Numbered from the stretch's first letter, positions 1 to 6,806 are shown. The stretch is 8,937 nt of DNA from Thioalkalivibrio sp. (GCA_007120575.1 SKNJ01000305.1:1-8937), one strand, 5' to 3'. The notes: generated by a model not told the origin, from the sequence alone. Made by a program: numbers and translations.

Positions 1-160
1 CGACCTCCGGGAAGACGACCTCCGGGAAGACGACCTCCGGGAAGACGACCTCCGGGAAGACGACCTCCGGGAAGACGACCTCCGGGAAGACGACCTCCGG
101 GAAGACGACCTCCGGGAAGACAACCGCCGGGAAGACAACCGCCGGGAAGACAACCGCCGG
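1..160 (+). repeat. 15-bp tandem repeat array
   Basis: Eight identical copies of the unit cgacctccgggaaga fill positions 1-120. Two variant copies (caaccgccgggaaga) fill 121-150, and a 10-base partial copy reaches 160. The array is cut by the window edge, so total copy number is unknown. Each unit is five codons, encoding TTSGK or TTAGK in the preferred frame, so copy number can change without a frameshift. Perfect DNA identity between copies suggests recent expansion by slippage or recombination. There are no unique spacers, so it is not a CRISPR array. Confidence 0.95.
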
Positions 161-503
161 ACCCGGAACCCGGAAGAAGCCGTCGTCTGGCACCGCTGCG
201 AGTGCGAAGGACAAGGCCGCGGCCGCAACGGGGAAGACCTCCAGTGGCGCATCCGCGGCCGGCGATGCCAGGAAAGGACACGCAACCGGCACCGAGAAGA
301 ACAGTGGAACCGGCGAGGCGGGCAGCACGGGTGTGAACAAGCGCGCGGCGGCCGCGTCCAACAAGAACACCGGCGGCACCACCAGGTCCGCCACCACGAG
401 CAGCAAGACCGGCCGCAAGGAAAGCGGCAGTGCCCCCAAGGGGGGCGGCAAGTCGGGTACGCCTGGCAAGGGCCGCACCCGGCGCGGGATCCGACTGAAA
501 TGA
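1..503 (+). CDS. Partial CDS: basic Lys/Thr/Gly/Ala-rich low-complexity C-terminal region
   Basis: The reading frame with codons starting at position 3 is open from the window edge to a TGA at 501-503, giving 166 visible residues; the start lies upstream of the window. The protein opens with about ten copies of the pentapeptide [10 protein letters not shown] and continues as a Lys/Arg-, Gly-, Ala-, Ser- and Thr-rich stretch with almost no hydrophobic residues, ending in [10 protein letters not shown]. This resembles disordered, basic histone H1-like or AlgP-like tails that bind nucleic acid or polyanions, but no domain is visible and I do not recognise the gene. The frame starting at position 2 is also open (to about 533), as GC-rich repeats often allow. 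I prefer the frame given because its third codon positions are richer in G/C and it ends just before the ribosome binding site of the next gene. The first gene of the globule cluster starts 31 bp later, so they may be co-transcribed. Confidence 0.65.
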   Translation, partial: TSGKTTSGKTTSGKTTSGKTTSGKTTSGKTTSGKTTSGKTTAGKTTAGKTTAGPGTRKKPSSGTAASAKDKAAAATGKTSSGASAAGDARKGHATGTEKNSGTGEAGSTGVNKRAAAASNKNTGGTTRSATTSSKTGRKESGSAPKGGGKSGTPGKGRTRRGIRLK

Positions 504-534
504 ACATGCAAGCAAGACCTCAAGGAGGTTCGTA

Positions 535-1218
535 ATGAAGAAGCGTTTCAATTCCCGAATGATCGGTACCACGCTGGCCAGTGCCGCTGTGGCATCCATG
601 CTGGCGCTGGGCGTCGCCCAGGCCCAGGAACAGGGTCCGGGTTACGGCCAGGGTCCGGTGCCCGGTCCCTATGGGCATGCCCCGTACGGCTCCGGCATGG
701 GCGCACATCCCGGTGGCGGGATGATGCAGCAGCGCGAAGGTTCCGGTGACTTCAGCTTCGGCATGTCCGGGCGCAGCCAGGGGCACGGCTACGGTCGCGG
801 CCACGGTGACGGGTACGGCCAGGGCTACGGCCGCGGCTATCGGGGCTACGGTCCGGGGTATGGCCCGGGTTATGGCCATGGCTACGGCCCCGGTCCGCAG
901 CAGGGTGGCTTCGGCCATCCGGGCATGATGCAGCCAGGCTACGGCATGCAGCAGCGCCCCGCATATGGCGAGATGCCGGAGTTTGATCCGGACAACCTGC
1001 CGGAAGACATGCCGGAAGAGATGCGTGAACGCATCCAGGCCCAGCACGCCGAGCGCCAGGAGCGCATGGAAGAGATGCAGGCCATGCGCGAAGCGCGCCA
1101 GAAGGCGATGGAAGCCGGTCGTGCGGCGTACGAGGAAGAGATGGAGCGCCAGCGCGAGCGCCGCATGGAGATGATGCAGGAGCGTCGTGAATCCATGCAG
1201 GAAGAAGGCGACAACTGA
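535..1218 (+). CDS. Sulfur globule-type exported protein with charged C-terminal helix
   Basis: The protein has 227 residues. Residues 1-30 form a Sec signal peptide (MKKRF start, hydrophobic core, likely cut after AQA-30), so it is exported. Residues 35-137 are Gly/Tyr/Pro-rich with GYGPGYG-type repeats, as in the globule envelope proteins of purple sulfur bacteria (SgpA/B/C, CV1-CV3), which coat stored sulfur in the periplasm. Residues 71-104 closely match a block in the protein at 1809-2255 (24 of 34 positions identical by my hand alignment). Unusually, residues 146-227 are a Met/Glu/Arg/Gln-rich stretch that should form one long charged helix, possibly a coiled coil for self-assembly or anchoring. 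The start is supported by an AGGAGG about 7 bases upstream (522-527). It is the first of three exported-protein genes. I am confident of the general class, less so of the exact subfamily. Confidence 0.8.
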   Translation: MKKRFNSRMIGTTLASAAVASMLALGVAQAQEQGPGYGQGPVPGPYGHAPYGSGMGAHPGGGMMQQREGSGDFSFGMSGRSQGHGYGRGHGDGYGQGYGRGYRGYGPGYGPGYGHGYGPGPQQGGFGHPGMMQPGYGMQQRPAYGEMPEFDPDNLPEDMPEEMRERIQAQHAERQERMEEMQAMREARQKAMEAGRAAYEEEMERQRERRMEMMQERRESMQEEGDN

Positions 1219-1292
1219 TCCACGGATCGGCCATCGTATCCCGGCGGGCGCTGATGCCCGTCGGAGTGGAAGCCAGACGGAGGCAGTTCGCC

Positions 1293-1727
1293 ATGCAGGG
1301 CAGGCAGTCCGGTCAACCGAAACGCACTCGGGTCAGGGGCGCCCCAATCCTGGGGGTACTGCTGGCCGCGGGGTTTCTTTTGCCGGCCGCCGACCTGGCA
1401 GCGAGTGATCGCCAGAACCCCTGGGCCTCCGGTACGCCGGAGGTACAGCAGTCGGCCCCGGAGCGTCCGCGCGGGCGTTTCCCCGACCGCGATTACGACC
1501 CGTCGCGGCGGGGTGAATCGCGAGAGGCCCGGGGGCCGGGTCCGCAGCAGGTGCCGCCGTACCAAGGCTATGGCCCGTACGGCGCACCCGGTGCTTCGTC
1601 GTTCCACAACCCCGGCGGGATGCCAGGGGGTTATCCATACGGGTACCCGGGGCAGCCCGGTTACCCGGGTGTGGGCGGGCCGTCATCGGCCTTCCCCTGG
1701 GGGATGGGCGGTTTTCCGTTCCCCTGA
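1293..1727 (+). CDS. Small secreted Pro/Gly/Tyr-rich protein, globule-associated candidate
   Basis: I place the start at ATG 1293, giving 144 residues, because GGAGG at 1279-1283 sits 9 bases upstream. An in-frame ATG at 1254 has no comparable site. Residues 1-16 are basic, 17-34 hydrophobic (GAPILGVLLAAGFLLPAA), and a likely signal peptidase site lies near DLAAS at 34-38. The mature part starts with a polar Arg/Pro/Glu-rich region (about 40-85), followed by a Pro/Gly/Tyr-rich tail with YGPYG and YPYGYPGQPGYPG, ending in the aromatic FPWGMGGFPFP. No enzymatic motif is present. Its composition and position between two sulfur-globule-type genes suggest a minor globule component or a periplasmic partner. 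It lacks the conserved block shared by those two proteins, so family membership is inference from context. Confidence 0.72.
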   Translation: MQGRQSGQPKRTRVRGAPILGVLLAAGFLLPAADLAASDRQNPWASGTPEVQQSAPERPRGRFPDRDYDPSRRGESREARGPGPQQVPPYQGYGPYGAPGASSFHNPGGMPGGYPYGYPGQPGYPGVGGPSSAFPWGMGGFPFP

Positions 1728-1808
1728 CCAGTAAAGCGTGCATTCGAGAAGCCCTCCCCGCGTGCGCGCATTCGATTCGAGGGCATCACTCCTTCAGGAG
1801 GTAATACC

Positions 1809-2255
1809 ATGAACAAGTTCGTCAAAGCAGCAGTTCTCGCCGTTTCCCTGGGTGGCCTGGCCGCCCCGATGATGGCTTCTGCCCAGTGGGGCGGCCCGGG
1901 TTACGGGTATGGTCCCGGCGCCTACGGCCCGGGCTACGGCTATGGCCCCAGCATGCCGTTCTTCGGTGGCCCCGGTTACGGCTCCGGTCGTAACTACGGC
2001 ATGGGCGACATGATGGGCGACATGATGGGCGACGGTAACTTTGACTTCTCCGCCAGCGGCCGCGGCCGCGGCCACGGCTACGGCCAGGGTTATGGCGACG
2101 GCTACGGCCAGGGCTATGGTCGGGGTTACGGCCATCCGGGTTACGGTTACGGCCCGGGCTACGGCTACGGTCCGGGCTACGCCCCGCACGGCTACGGTCC
2201 TCAGGGCTATGGCCCGCAGGGTCAGATGCCGCAGCAGCAGGGCCAGGGCAACTAA
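1809..2255 (+). CDS. Sulfur globule-type exported Gly/Tyr-rich protein
   Basis: The 148-residue protein has a clear signal peptide ([20 protein letters not shown], likely cut after ASA-25 before QW). The mature chain is almost entirely Gly, Tyr and Pro, with [13 protein letters not shown] repeats at 31-47 and 109-124. A short Met/Asp repeat ([11 protein letters not shown], 65-75) is encoded by a 12-bp direct repeat. Residues 76-108 contain the motif shared with the 535-1218 product: F-x-F, SGR, GHGYG, then [12 protein letters not shown]. The tail is Gln-rich. Length and composition match envelope proteins of periplasmic sulfur globules in Chromatiaceae and relatives. A strong AGGAGGT about 7 bases before the ATG and a strong terminator right after the stop suggest abundant expression, as expected for a structural protein. 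Confidence 0.85.
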   Translation: MNKFVKAAVLAVSLGGLAAPMMASAQWGGPGYGYGPGAYGPGYGYGPSMPFFGGPGYGSGRNYGMGDMMGDMMGDGNFDFSASGRGRGHGYGQGYGDGYGQGYGRGYGHPGYGYGPGYGYGPGYAPHGYGPQGYGPQGQMPQQQGQGN

Positions 2256-2270
2256 GTCCCGCCTCTGTTC

Positions 2271-2301
2271 GGGCCTGCCCGGTGTCGGGCAGGCCCTTTT
2301 T
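2271..2301 (+). terminator. Intrinsic terminator after the globule-protein genes
   Basis: A perfect 11-bp stem (gggcctgcccg at 2271-2281 with cgggcaggccc at 2286-2296), a four-base GTGT loop and five T residues at 2297-2301 follow the stop codon of the last globule gene by 16 bases. This is a textbook Rho-independent terminator and should separate the globule-protein transcript from the ParA-led genes downstream. Confidence 0.93.
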
Positions 2302-2307
2302 GTCCGG

Positions 2308-2353
2308 AGCAATGCGGATTGGCGGGTCGGCGTAGCCGCCAATCCGCAATGCT
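2308..2353. repeat. Long palindrome upstream of the ParA-like gene, REP-like
   Basis: Positions 2308-2325 and 2336-2353 are inverted copies that form an 18-bp stem with one A-A mismatch (2312/2349) around a 10-base loop. The core arms are gcggattggcgg and ccgccaatccgc. There is no T-run, so it is unlikely to be a simple terminator. Its look resembles short intergenic palindromes with a GCGGATT core that are dispersed in many proteobacterial genomes (REP-like elements). Alternatively it could be an operator or an mRNA structure, because it ends just 3 bases before the AAGGAG ribosome binding site of the next gene. Confidence 0.7.
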
Positions 2354-2366
2354 CGAAGGAGATGCC

Positions 2367-3005
2367 ATGCAGACCGTTGTCGCCAATCTCAAGGGTGGTA
2401 CCGGCAAGAGTACCGTGGCCTTTAACCTGGCCCTGTGGTTGCTGGAGGGGCGCCGTCGCGCCCTGACTGTGGATCTGGATCCGCAGCGCACCCTCAGCGA
2501 TGTGCTGGAGGTGCGCCACGAGGAGGGCTACGAACCCGCGCTGGACGGGGTAAGTGACCTCGACTCGGTGCGTTCCCGGTCGGGTGAATACGACGAGGTG
2601 CTGATCGATGTGGGCGCCTCCGACATGCAGTCGTTGATGGCCGCGGTGAAGGGCGCGGATCGTGTGCTGATCCCGGTGCCGCCCAGCCAGGCGGATGTCT
2701 GGTCGACCTATCGCTTCGTGCAGCGGATCCAAGAGGAGCGGGGCGCGCATGACCGTCCCGAGATCCTGGCCTTCATCAATCGTGCCGATACGCACCAGGC
2801 CGTGCGCGAGACCGACGAGACCTACGAGGCATTGCAGCAGATCGAGGGGATCCGGCTGCTGAAGCCGCGGCTGAAGCAACGCATGGCCTTTCGGCGTTCC
2901 TTCAGCGAGGGACTTTCGGTGCATGAATTGGAACCCCGCGGCAAGGCGGCGGCGGAACTGGATGCCCTGGCGACGGCGCTGTACGGCCGGCGCAAGCGGC
3001 GCTGA
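2367..3005 (+). CDS. ParA/MinD-family P-loop ATPase
   Basis: I start the gene at ATG 2367 (212 residues), 5 bases after AAGGAG; an upstream in-frame ATG at 2319 lies inside the palindrome. The deviant Walker A motif KGGTGKST (9-16), with its signature lysine K9, marks the ParA/MinD/Soj group. The switch region is VDLDPQ (35-40) and Walker B is VLIDVGASD (78-86). The chain is short, with no N-terminal DNA-binding domain, like ParF-type or cargo-positioning ParA proteins, and ends in a basic GRRKRR that could help nucleoid binding. Family members use ATP-dependent dimerisation on the nucleoid or membrane to position DNA, carboxysomes, chemoreceptor arrays and other cargo. No parB-like gene follows; the next gene encodes a membrane-anchored TPR protein. 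A role in placing sulfur globules or a linked complex is inference from context. Confidence 0.88.
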   Translation: MQTVVANLKGGTGKSTVAFNLALWLLEGRRRALTVDLDPQRTLSDVLEVRHEEGYEPALDGVSDLDSVRSRSGEYDEVLIDVGASDMQSLMAAVKGADRVLIPVPPSQADVWSTYRFVQRIQEERGAHDRPEILAFINRADTHQAVRETDETYEALQQIEGIRLLKPRLKQRMAFRRSFSEGLSVHELEPRGKAAAELDALATALYGRRKRR

Positions 3006-3085
3006 TCAGGCGGCCGGGAACAGGGGCACGGCCACCAGCCGTGTGTCGGGAAGAGATTGCTGGGTATCGGGAAGACAGGTGATAC

Positions 3086-3709
3086 ATGGGACAGGAACAG
3101 GACAAACCGCGCGGATTCGTCAACCGCTACTGGATCGTGATCGTGATCGTGTTGTGGCTGATCGCCTGGTCGGCGCGCGACGTGCTCGCGCCGGGCGTGG
3201 AGGCAACCCCGGACGGGTCTGGTCCGGGGCCGGCCGCGGTGGTCGAGCCTTCGGAACCGGAGCCGCGCGCGTCGAACGCGGAAGCCGCGCCGGAGCGGGA
3301 TGCGGTCCCGCCGCGTTCCGGGGCGGCTGCCGAGGCGCCGTCGGACATGGACGCGGATGTAGCTGCGGCGCGGTCGAAGCCGGAATCCGCGGGCGCCGCG
3401 CACGCGGCCCAGGCGTTGCTGGACGAGGCGCGGGGGCTGTACTGGAACGAGGGTCCCGAGGCTGCGGCGCAACGGCTTCGCGACGGCCTGGAGACGCTTC
3501 CGGCAGACTCGGTGCAGCGCGCGGATGTGAATGGCGAACTGGGTAATGTCCTGTATCACGCGGGGCAGGTCGGGGAAGCGATGGCAGCCTGGGATCGAGC
3601 CCTGAAGCATCTGCCGGCCCGGGAGCGGCGAGCCATGCTGCAGCGGCTGGCGCCGATCTACGGGCGGTATCACGCGGACGGGCTGCGGCATTTGCAGCAA
3701 TTCGAATGA
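3086..3709 (+). CDS. Membrane-anchored TPR-like protein
   Basis: The 207-residue protein has a short charged N-terminus, one membrane segment at about 15-32 (YWIVIVIVLWLIAW), a long Ala/Pro/Glu-rich and probably disordered linker (35-105), and a helical C-terminal domain. Residues about 146-177 read as a tetratricopeptide repeat (ELGNVLYHAGQVGEAMAAWDRAL), and 108-140 fit a degenerate earlier repeat. The likely topology is N-terminus in the cytoplasm with the TPR domain in the periplasm, where it would bind protein partners. The ribosome binding site before ATG 3086 is weak (AGGTGAT), unlike those of its neighbours. It lies 80 bp after the ParA-like gene. I do not recognise a named family. Confidence 0.75.
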   Translation: MGQEQDKPRGFVNRYWIVIVIVLWLIAWSARDVLAPGVEATPDGSGPGPAAVVEPSEPEPRASNAEAAPERDAVPPRSGAAAEAPSDMDADVAAARSKPESAGAAHAAQALLDEARGLYWNEGPEAAAQRLRDGLETLPADSVQRADVNGELGNVLYHAGQVGEAMAAWDRALKHLPARERRAMLQRLAPIYGRYHADGLRHLQQFE

Positions 3710-3782
3710 ACACGTCGCAGTGGTGGTAACGTACATCCGCCCTGCCGACCGGAAAAACTCGGGATAACCCGGAGGGGATCGA

Positions 3783-4370
3783 ATGCGGTTTATTCGCAAC
3801 GTGCTGGCCATCATCGGGCTGCTTGCGCTGATTGCGCTGGGGTACGCCATCTTTGCACTCGAGCCCTACGCGGGGCAGGTGCGCGCACTGGATTCGAAGG
3901 CGCCCGCGGTGTACGCGCAGATGGCACGGACAGTGCTGGAGACCGGTGATGCCGCCGAGGCGATGGTCTACAAGCGCCGGGTGGACGAGGGCTTGTCGGT
4001 GTCGGAGGTGGAGGATGTCCTGCGCCTGGTGGCCAACGAACTGAACATTCGCAACGTCGGCGAGCTGCCGATGGGCGAGGAGGTCCGCAACGTCACCGGC
4101 GAGGACTTCCCGTTCCTGCAGATCTACATGTTCTGTGACGTCACCATCGCCGCGCAGATGGTGCGCTACAGTCCGGCGATGGCCGCCTATCTCCCCTGCC
4201 GCATCGTGCTGCAGGAGGACGACGAAGGGAATCTCTGGCTGATGACCCTGGATCTGGACGTAATGATCCATGGTGGCCGGAGTCTGCCCCCGGAGCTGCG
4301 CGAACAGGCACTACACGTGAAACAGGCCCTGGAGGAGATCATCGACCGCGCGGCGGTCGGGGCCTTCTGA
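3783..4370 (+). CDS. DUF302 domain protein with N-terminal membrane anchor
   Basis: The 195-residue protein starts with a hydrophobic segment (about 5-25, VLAIIGLLALIALGYAIFAL) that anchors it to the membrane or acts as an uncleaved signal. The C-terminal half fits the DUF302 (TT1751-like) family as I know it: the DFPFLQIYMFCD stretch (108-119), AYLPCRIVLQED (135-146), LWLMTLDLDVMIHGG (151-165) and a terminal helix of the LPPELREQAL type. Cys118 and Cys139 are the only cysteines and sit in these two conserved stretches. The biochemical role of DUF302 is not established; members occur often in sulfur oxidisers. The start is supported by GGAGG at 3771-3775, 7 bases upstream. It is 73 bp from the TPR gene and probably in the same transcript. 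Confidence 0.82.
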   Translation: MRFIRNVLAIIGLLALIALGYAIFALEPYAGQVRALDSKAPAVYAQMARTVLETGDAAEAMVYKRRVDEGLSVSEVEDVLRLVANELNIRNVGELPMGEEVRNVTGEDFPFLQIYMFCDVTIAAQMVRYSPAMAAYLPCRIVLQEDDEGNLWLMTLDLDVMIHGGRSLPPELREQALHVKQALEEIIDRAAVGAF

Positions 4371-4540
4371 TGGTCCGGGGCCGCCGTGGCGGCGATACCA
4401 GCGTCTCCCGGGGCGCGACGGGTCCCGCACCCGGGGAAGAGTCGAAATAACCGGCGCGGTCCCGCCTTTCCCCCTCGTGTTTCGTCAAGACGCGCGCGAG
4501 TCTGGCCGCGGCCGCATCGTCCCACCCAATAGGAGAGCAC

Positions 4541-5077
4541 ATGTCTAACCGCTCCGGCGAGTTCGAAGAGATCAAGACCGAGGCGGATGCCGCCTACCAG
4601 CGTGCACGGCGCCTCGAAGTAATCGTGTATGCAGCGCTTGCGGCATTCGTGGTTCTGGCGATTTACGGCTTCTGGCTGATCACCAGCCTGACCCGGGATG
4701 TCAGCCAGCTGACCGAACAGATCTCGGAGATGACGCGGGTGGTGGACCGCGACATGTCGGCAATCGCCGGGTACATGGGACACATGACCAACATGGATGC
4801 GCAGATGGTGCGGATCAACGAGACCATGCTGTCGATGAACGAGAATGTCGCCAGTATTGCCGCGGATACGGCCTCGATCGATCGCAGCGTGGTGTCCATG
4901 ACCCACGATGCGGAGACCATGGCCGCCGCCGCGGTGGGATTGCAGCAGGATATGTGGAGCCTTAATCGCAATGTCGGGGCGCCCATGGGTATGATGAATA
5001 CGTTCAATCCATTCAGCGGTCAGACCGGTCCCTTCCCCGGTTCGCCCGGCCCGTATCACCCGCGGGGTGGGCGATAG
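4541..5077 (+). CDS. Membrane-anchored periplasmic coiled-coil protein
   Basis: The 178-residue protein has a charged cytoplasmic N-terminus (1-25), one membrane segment (about 28-49) and a long helical region (about 50-145) with regular small and hydrophobic spacing (LTEQISEMTRVVDRD, then IASIDRS-like repeats). This predicts a coiled coil resembling the stalk region of methyl-accepting proteins, though no signalling tip is present. Methionine is strikingly frequent (for example M79, M82, M85, M89, M96, M99). The tail turns Pro/Gly/Phe-rich (MGMMNTFNPFSG, GPFPGSPGPYHP), echoing the secreted protein at 1293-1727. AGGAGAG directly upstream (4531-4537) fixes the start. The function is unknown; a scaffold or adaptor role at the inner membrane is inference. 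Confidence 0.78.
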   Translation: MSNRSGEFEEIKTEADAAYQRARRLEVIVYAALAAFVVLAIYGFWLITSLTRDVSQLTEQISEMTRVVDRDMSAIAGYMGHMTNMDAQMVRINETMLSMNENVASIAADTASIDRSVVSMTHDAETMAAAAVGLQQDMWSLNRNVGAPMGMMNTFNPFSGQTGPFPGSPGPYHPRGGR

Positions 5078-5225
5078 GCGACCCGGATTCCCCGGGACCC
5101 GGGACTTGCGCAAGGCCCTCCCGATTCGGAGGGCGAGCGCGTCGCCGGAGCCGGGAATGCCGGGGAGACCTTGGGGGTGTGCCGGGTGGCAGGCCCGACC
5201 GGTCCCGCGCAACCACGGAGCATCT

Positions 5226-6806
5226 ATGTTCAATCGACCAGGTCCACGTGTTCGCAAACAGCTCAAGCTGCTGAGTGACCGGCTTGCGGAGGAGAATCCC
5301 GTCCTGAAGGGCGTGGTGGATCCGTTCCGCGATCTGGACCGGGTTGGCTATGCCGCGGGATTGCTGGATCCGCAGGAGGACTCCTACGCCTTCACCATCT
5401 CCTGGTGGCCGATGATCGCGGTGCTTGGCACCTTTTCCGCGGGCAAGTCCACGTTCATCAACGAGTACGTCGGGGCGACGGTGCAGCGCAGCGGCAGTCA
5501 GGCGGTGGACGACAAGTTCACGGTCATCAGCTACGGCGGCAGCGAGCATGTGCAGGAGCTGCCGGGGCTGGCGCTGGACGGCGATCCGCGTTTCCCGTTT
5601 TACCGGGTTAGCGACGAGATCGAGCGCATCACCGATGGTGGCGGGCGCACGGTGGACCACTTCCTGGCGATGAAGACGGCACGCTCCGAGCAGCTGCGCG
5701 GGCGCATTCTGATCGATTCACCCGGGTTCGATGCCGACGAGCAGCGTGCGACCACGCTGCAACTGACGGATCACATTATCGATCTGTCGGACCTGGTGCT
5801 GGTGTTCTTCGATGCCCGGCATCCGGAGCCGGGCGCGATGCGCGACACCCTCGAGCACCTGGTCAACCGGGTGGCGGAGCGCAACGACTTCACCAAGCTG
5901 GTGTTCATACTCAACCAGATCGATACCACCTGGCGCGAGGACAACCTGGAAGAGGTGGTCTCTGCCTGGCAGCGGGCGGTGGTGCGCCAGGGCAACGCCA
6001 CCGGGCGTTTCTATTGCGTGTACAACGAGAGCTCCGCGGTGGAGATCGGTGATCCCCAGGTACGCGAGCGCTACGAGGAGAAGTCCCGGCGCGACCGCCA
6101 GGAGATCCACGCCAAGATCAACGAGATCAGCTCGTCGCGTTCCTATCGCATCCTGGGGGCATTGCAGGCGATCGCGGAATCCATCGAGATGGATGCCCTT
6201 CCGGCACTGCAGAAGTCCCTGGAACGCTGGCGCCGGCGGGTGCTGCAGTTCGACGCGGTGATGTTTGCCGTGGTCGCGGTGATCCTCGGGGTGGTCGGCT
6301 ACAACGCGGCGGGCGGCCTGCGTCCGTGGCTGGATGGCAGCGCCTGGCAGGCCATGGGCGAGCGTCCGTTGCTGACGGTATTCGGGGTCGTGGTGCTGGT
6401 GATCGTGCTGCTGGGGCTCCACTTCTTCAACCGGCGCTGGCTGGGTCGGCGCATCGCACGGGGGCTGGCCACCGAAGCGGCGGCCGGCAACCTGCGCGCC
6501 GCGTTCGAGAAGAATACCCGGTCCTGGCGCCCGCTGATGCGGCGGGCACCGCTGGGGCTCGGCCGGCGTATGCTGCGGCGTCTGCACGGCCTGCGGGACC
6601 AGGCCGAGGCCTATATCCAGCGTCTTAATAATCAATTCGTGGATGCCAGCCCGATCTCGCGCCAGGGCGGGCGCGCATCGGCGGCGGACGTGCATCAGCC
6701 GCCACACCAGGCCGAGGCCACCGCGCAAAGCGGTACTCCGGAGCCAGTGGCCACCGAAGAGCCGGGTCCGGAAGGGCCGCGGGCGGAAGGCCCGGAACAC
6801 CGCTAG
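5226..6806 (+). CDS. Dynamin-like GTPase with two membrane segments
   Basis: I place the start at ATG 5226 (526 residues), with GGAG 5 bases upstream; the frame stays open back to 5067, but that part is Arg/Pro-rich noncoding-like sequence. The G domain shows G1 GTFSAGKST (68-76), a candidate switch I threonine in DDKFTVI (T99), G3 DSPGFD (164-169) and G4 NQID (230-233), as in the Dynamin_N/EHD-like group of bacterial GTPases. A helical part with charged heptads follows (about 280-340). Two hydrophobic stretches (about 343-359 and 382-400) form a membrane hairpin, then a basic helical region (401-470) and a disordered Pro/Glu/Gly tail. Such proteins assemble on membranes and bend, fuse or stabilise them. 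It lies 148 bp after the coiled-coil gene. The GTPase call is firm; the target membrane is unknown. Confidence 0.9.
   Translation: MFNRPGPRVRKQLKLLSDRLAEENPVLKGVVDPFRDLDRVGYAAGLLDPQEDSYAFTISWWPMIAVLGTFSAGKSTFINEYVGATVQRSGSQAVDDKFTVISYGGSEHVQELPGLALDGDPRFPFYRVSDEIERITDGGGRTVDHFLAMKTARSEQLRGRILIDSPGFDADEQRATTLQLTDHIIDLSDLVLVFFDARHPEPGAMRDTLEHLVNRVAERNDFTKLVFILNQIDTTWREDNLEEVVSAWQRAVVRQGNATGRFYCVYNESSAVEIGDPQVRERYEEKSRRDRQEIHAKINEISSSRSYRILGALQAIAESIEMDALPALQKSLERWRRRVLQFDAVMFAVVAVILGVVGYNAAGGLRPWLDGSAWQAMGERPLLTVFGVVVLVIVLLGLHFFNRRWLGRRIARGLATEAAAGNLRAAFEKNTRSWRPLMRRAPLGLGRRMLRRLHGLRDQAEAYIQRLNNQFVDASPISRQGGRASAADVHQPPHQAEATAQSGTPEPVATEEPGPEGPRAEGPEHR

Noticed and set aside
3..158. GKT-containing repeats resembling a P-loop
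   Set aside because: The GKT strings arise from the TTSGK repeat; there is no surrounding nucleotide-binding fold.
1..160. CRISPR-like repeat array
   Set aside because: Units are 15 bp, directly abutting and without unique spacers, and lie within an open reading frame. This is a coding tandem repeat.
520..1294. Long open frames on the - strand opposite the first globule gene
   Set aside because: They mirror the Gly/Tyr codon repeats of the + strand gene, which has a signal peptide and a strong ribosome binding site. The - strand products are Ala/His/Arg-rich without recognisable features.
1794..2924. A 376-residue - strand open frame across the globule gene and the ParA-like gene
   Set aside because: It runs antisense through two well-supported genes and the terminator, and its product is repetitive Ala/Val/Thr and His-rich sequence without a motif.
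3120..4271. A 383-residue - strand open frame opposite the TPR and DUF302 genes
   Set aside because: The + strand genes have membrane segments, family motifs and ribosome binding sites; the - strand product is Pro/Arg-rich, typical of antisense of GC-rich coding DNA.
5115..5134. Hairpin in the gap before the dynamin-like gene
   Set aside because: A 7-bp stem (gccctcc with ggagggc) without a T-run; such short GC stems are common in DNA of this composition.
5067..5225. N-terminal extension of the dynamin-like GTPase
   Set aside because: This 53-residue part is Arg/Pro-rich, overlaps the end of the previous gene and has no good ribosome binding site, whereas ATG 5226 has GGAG at the right distance.
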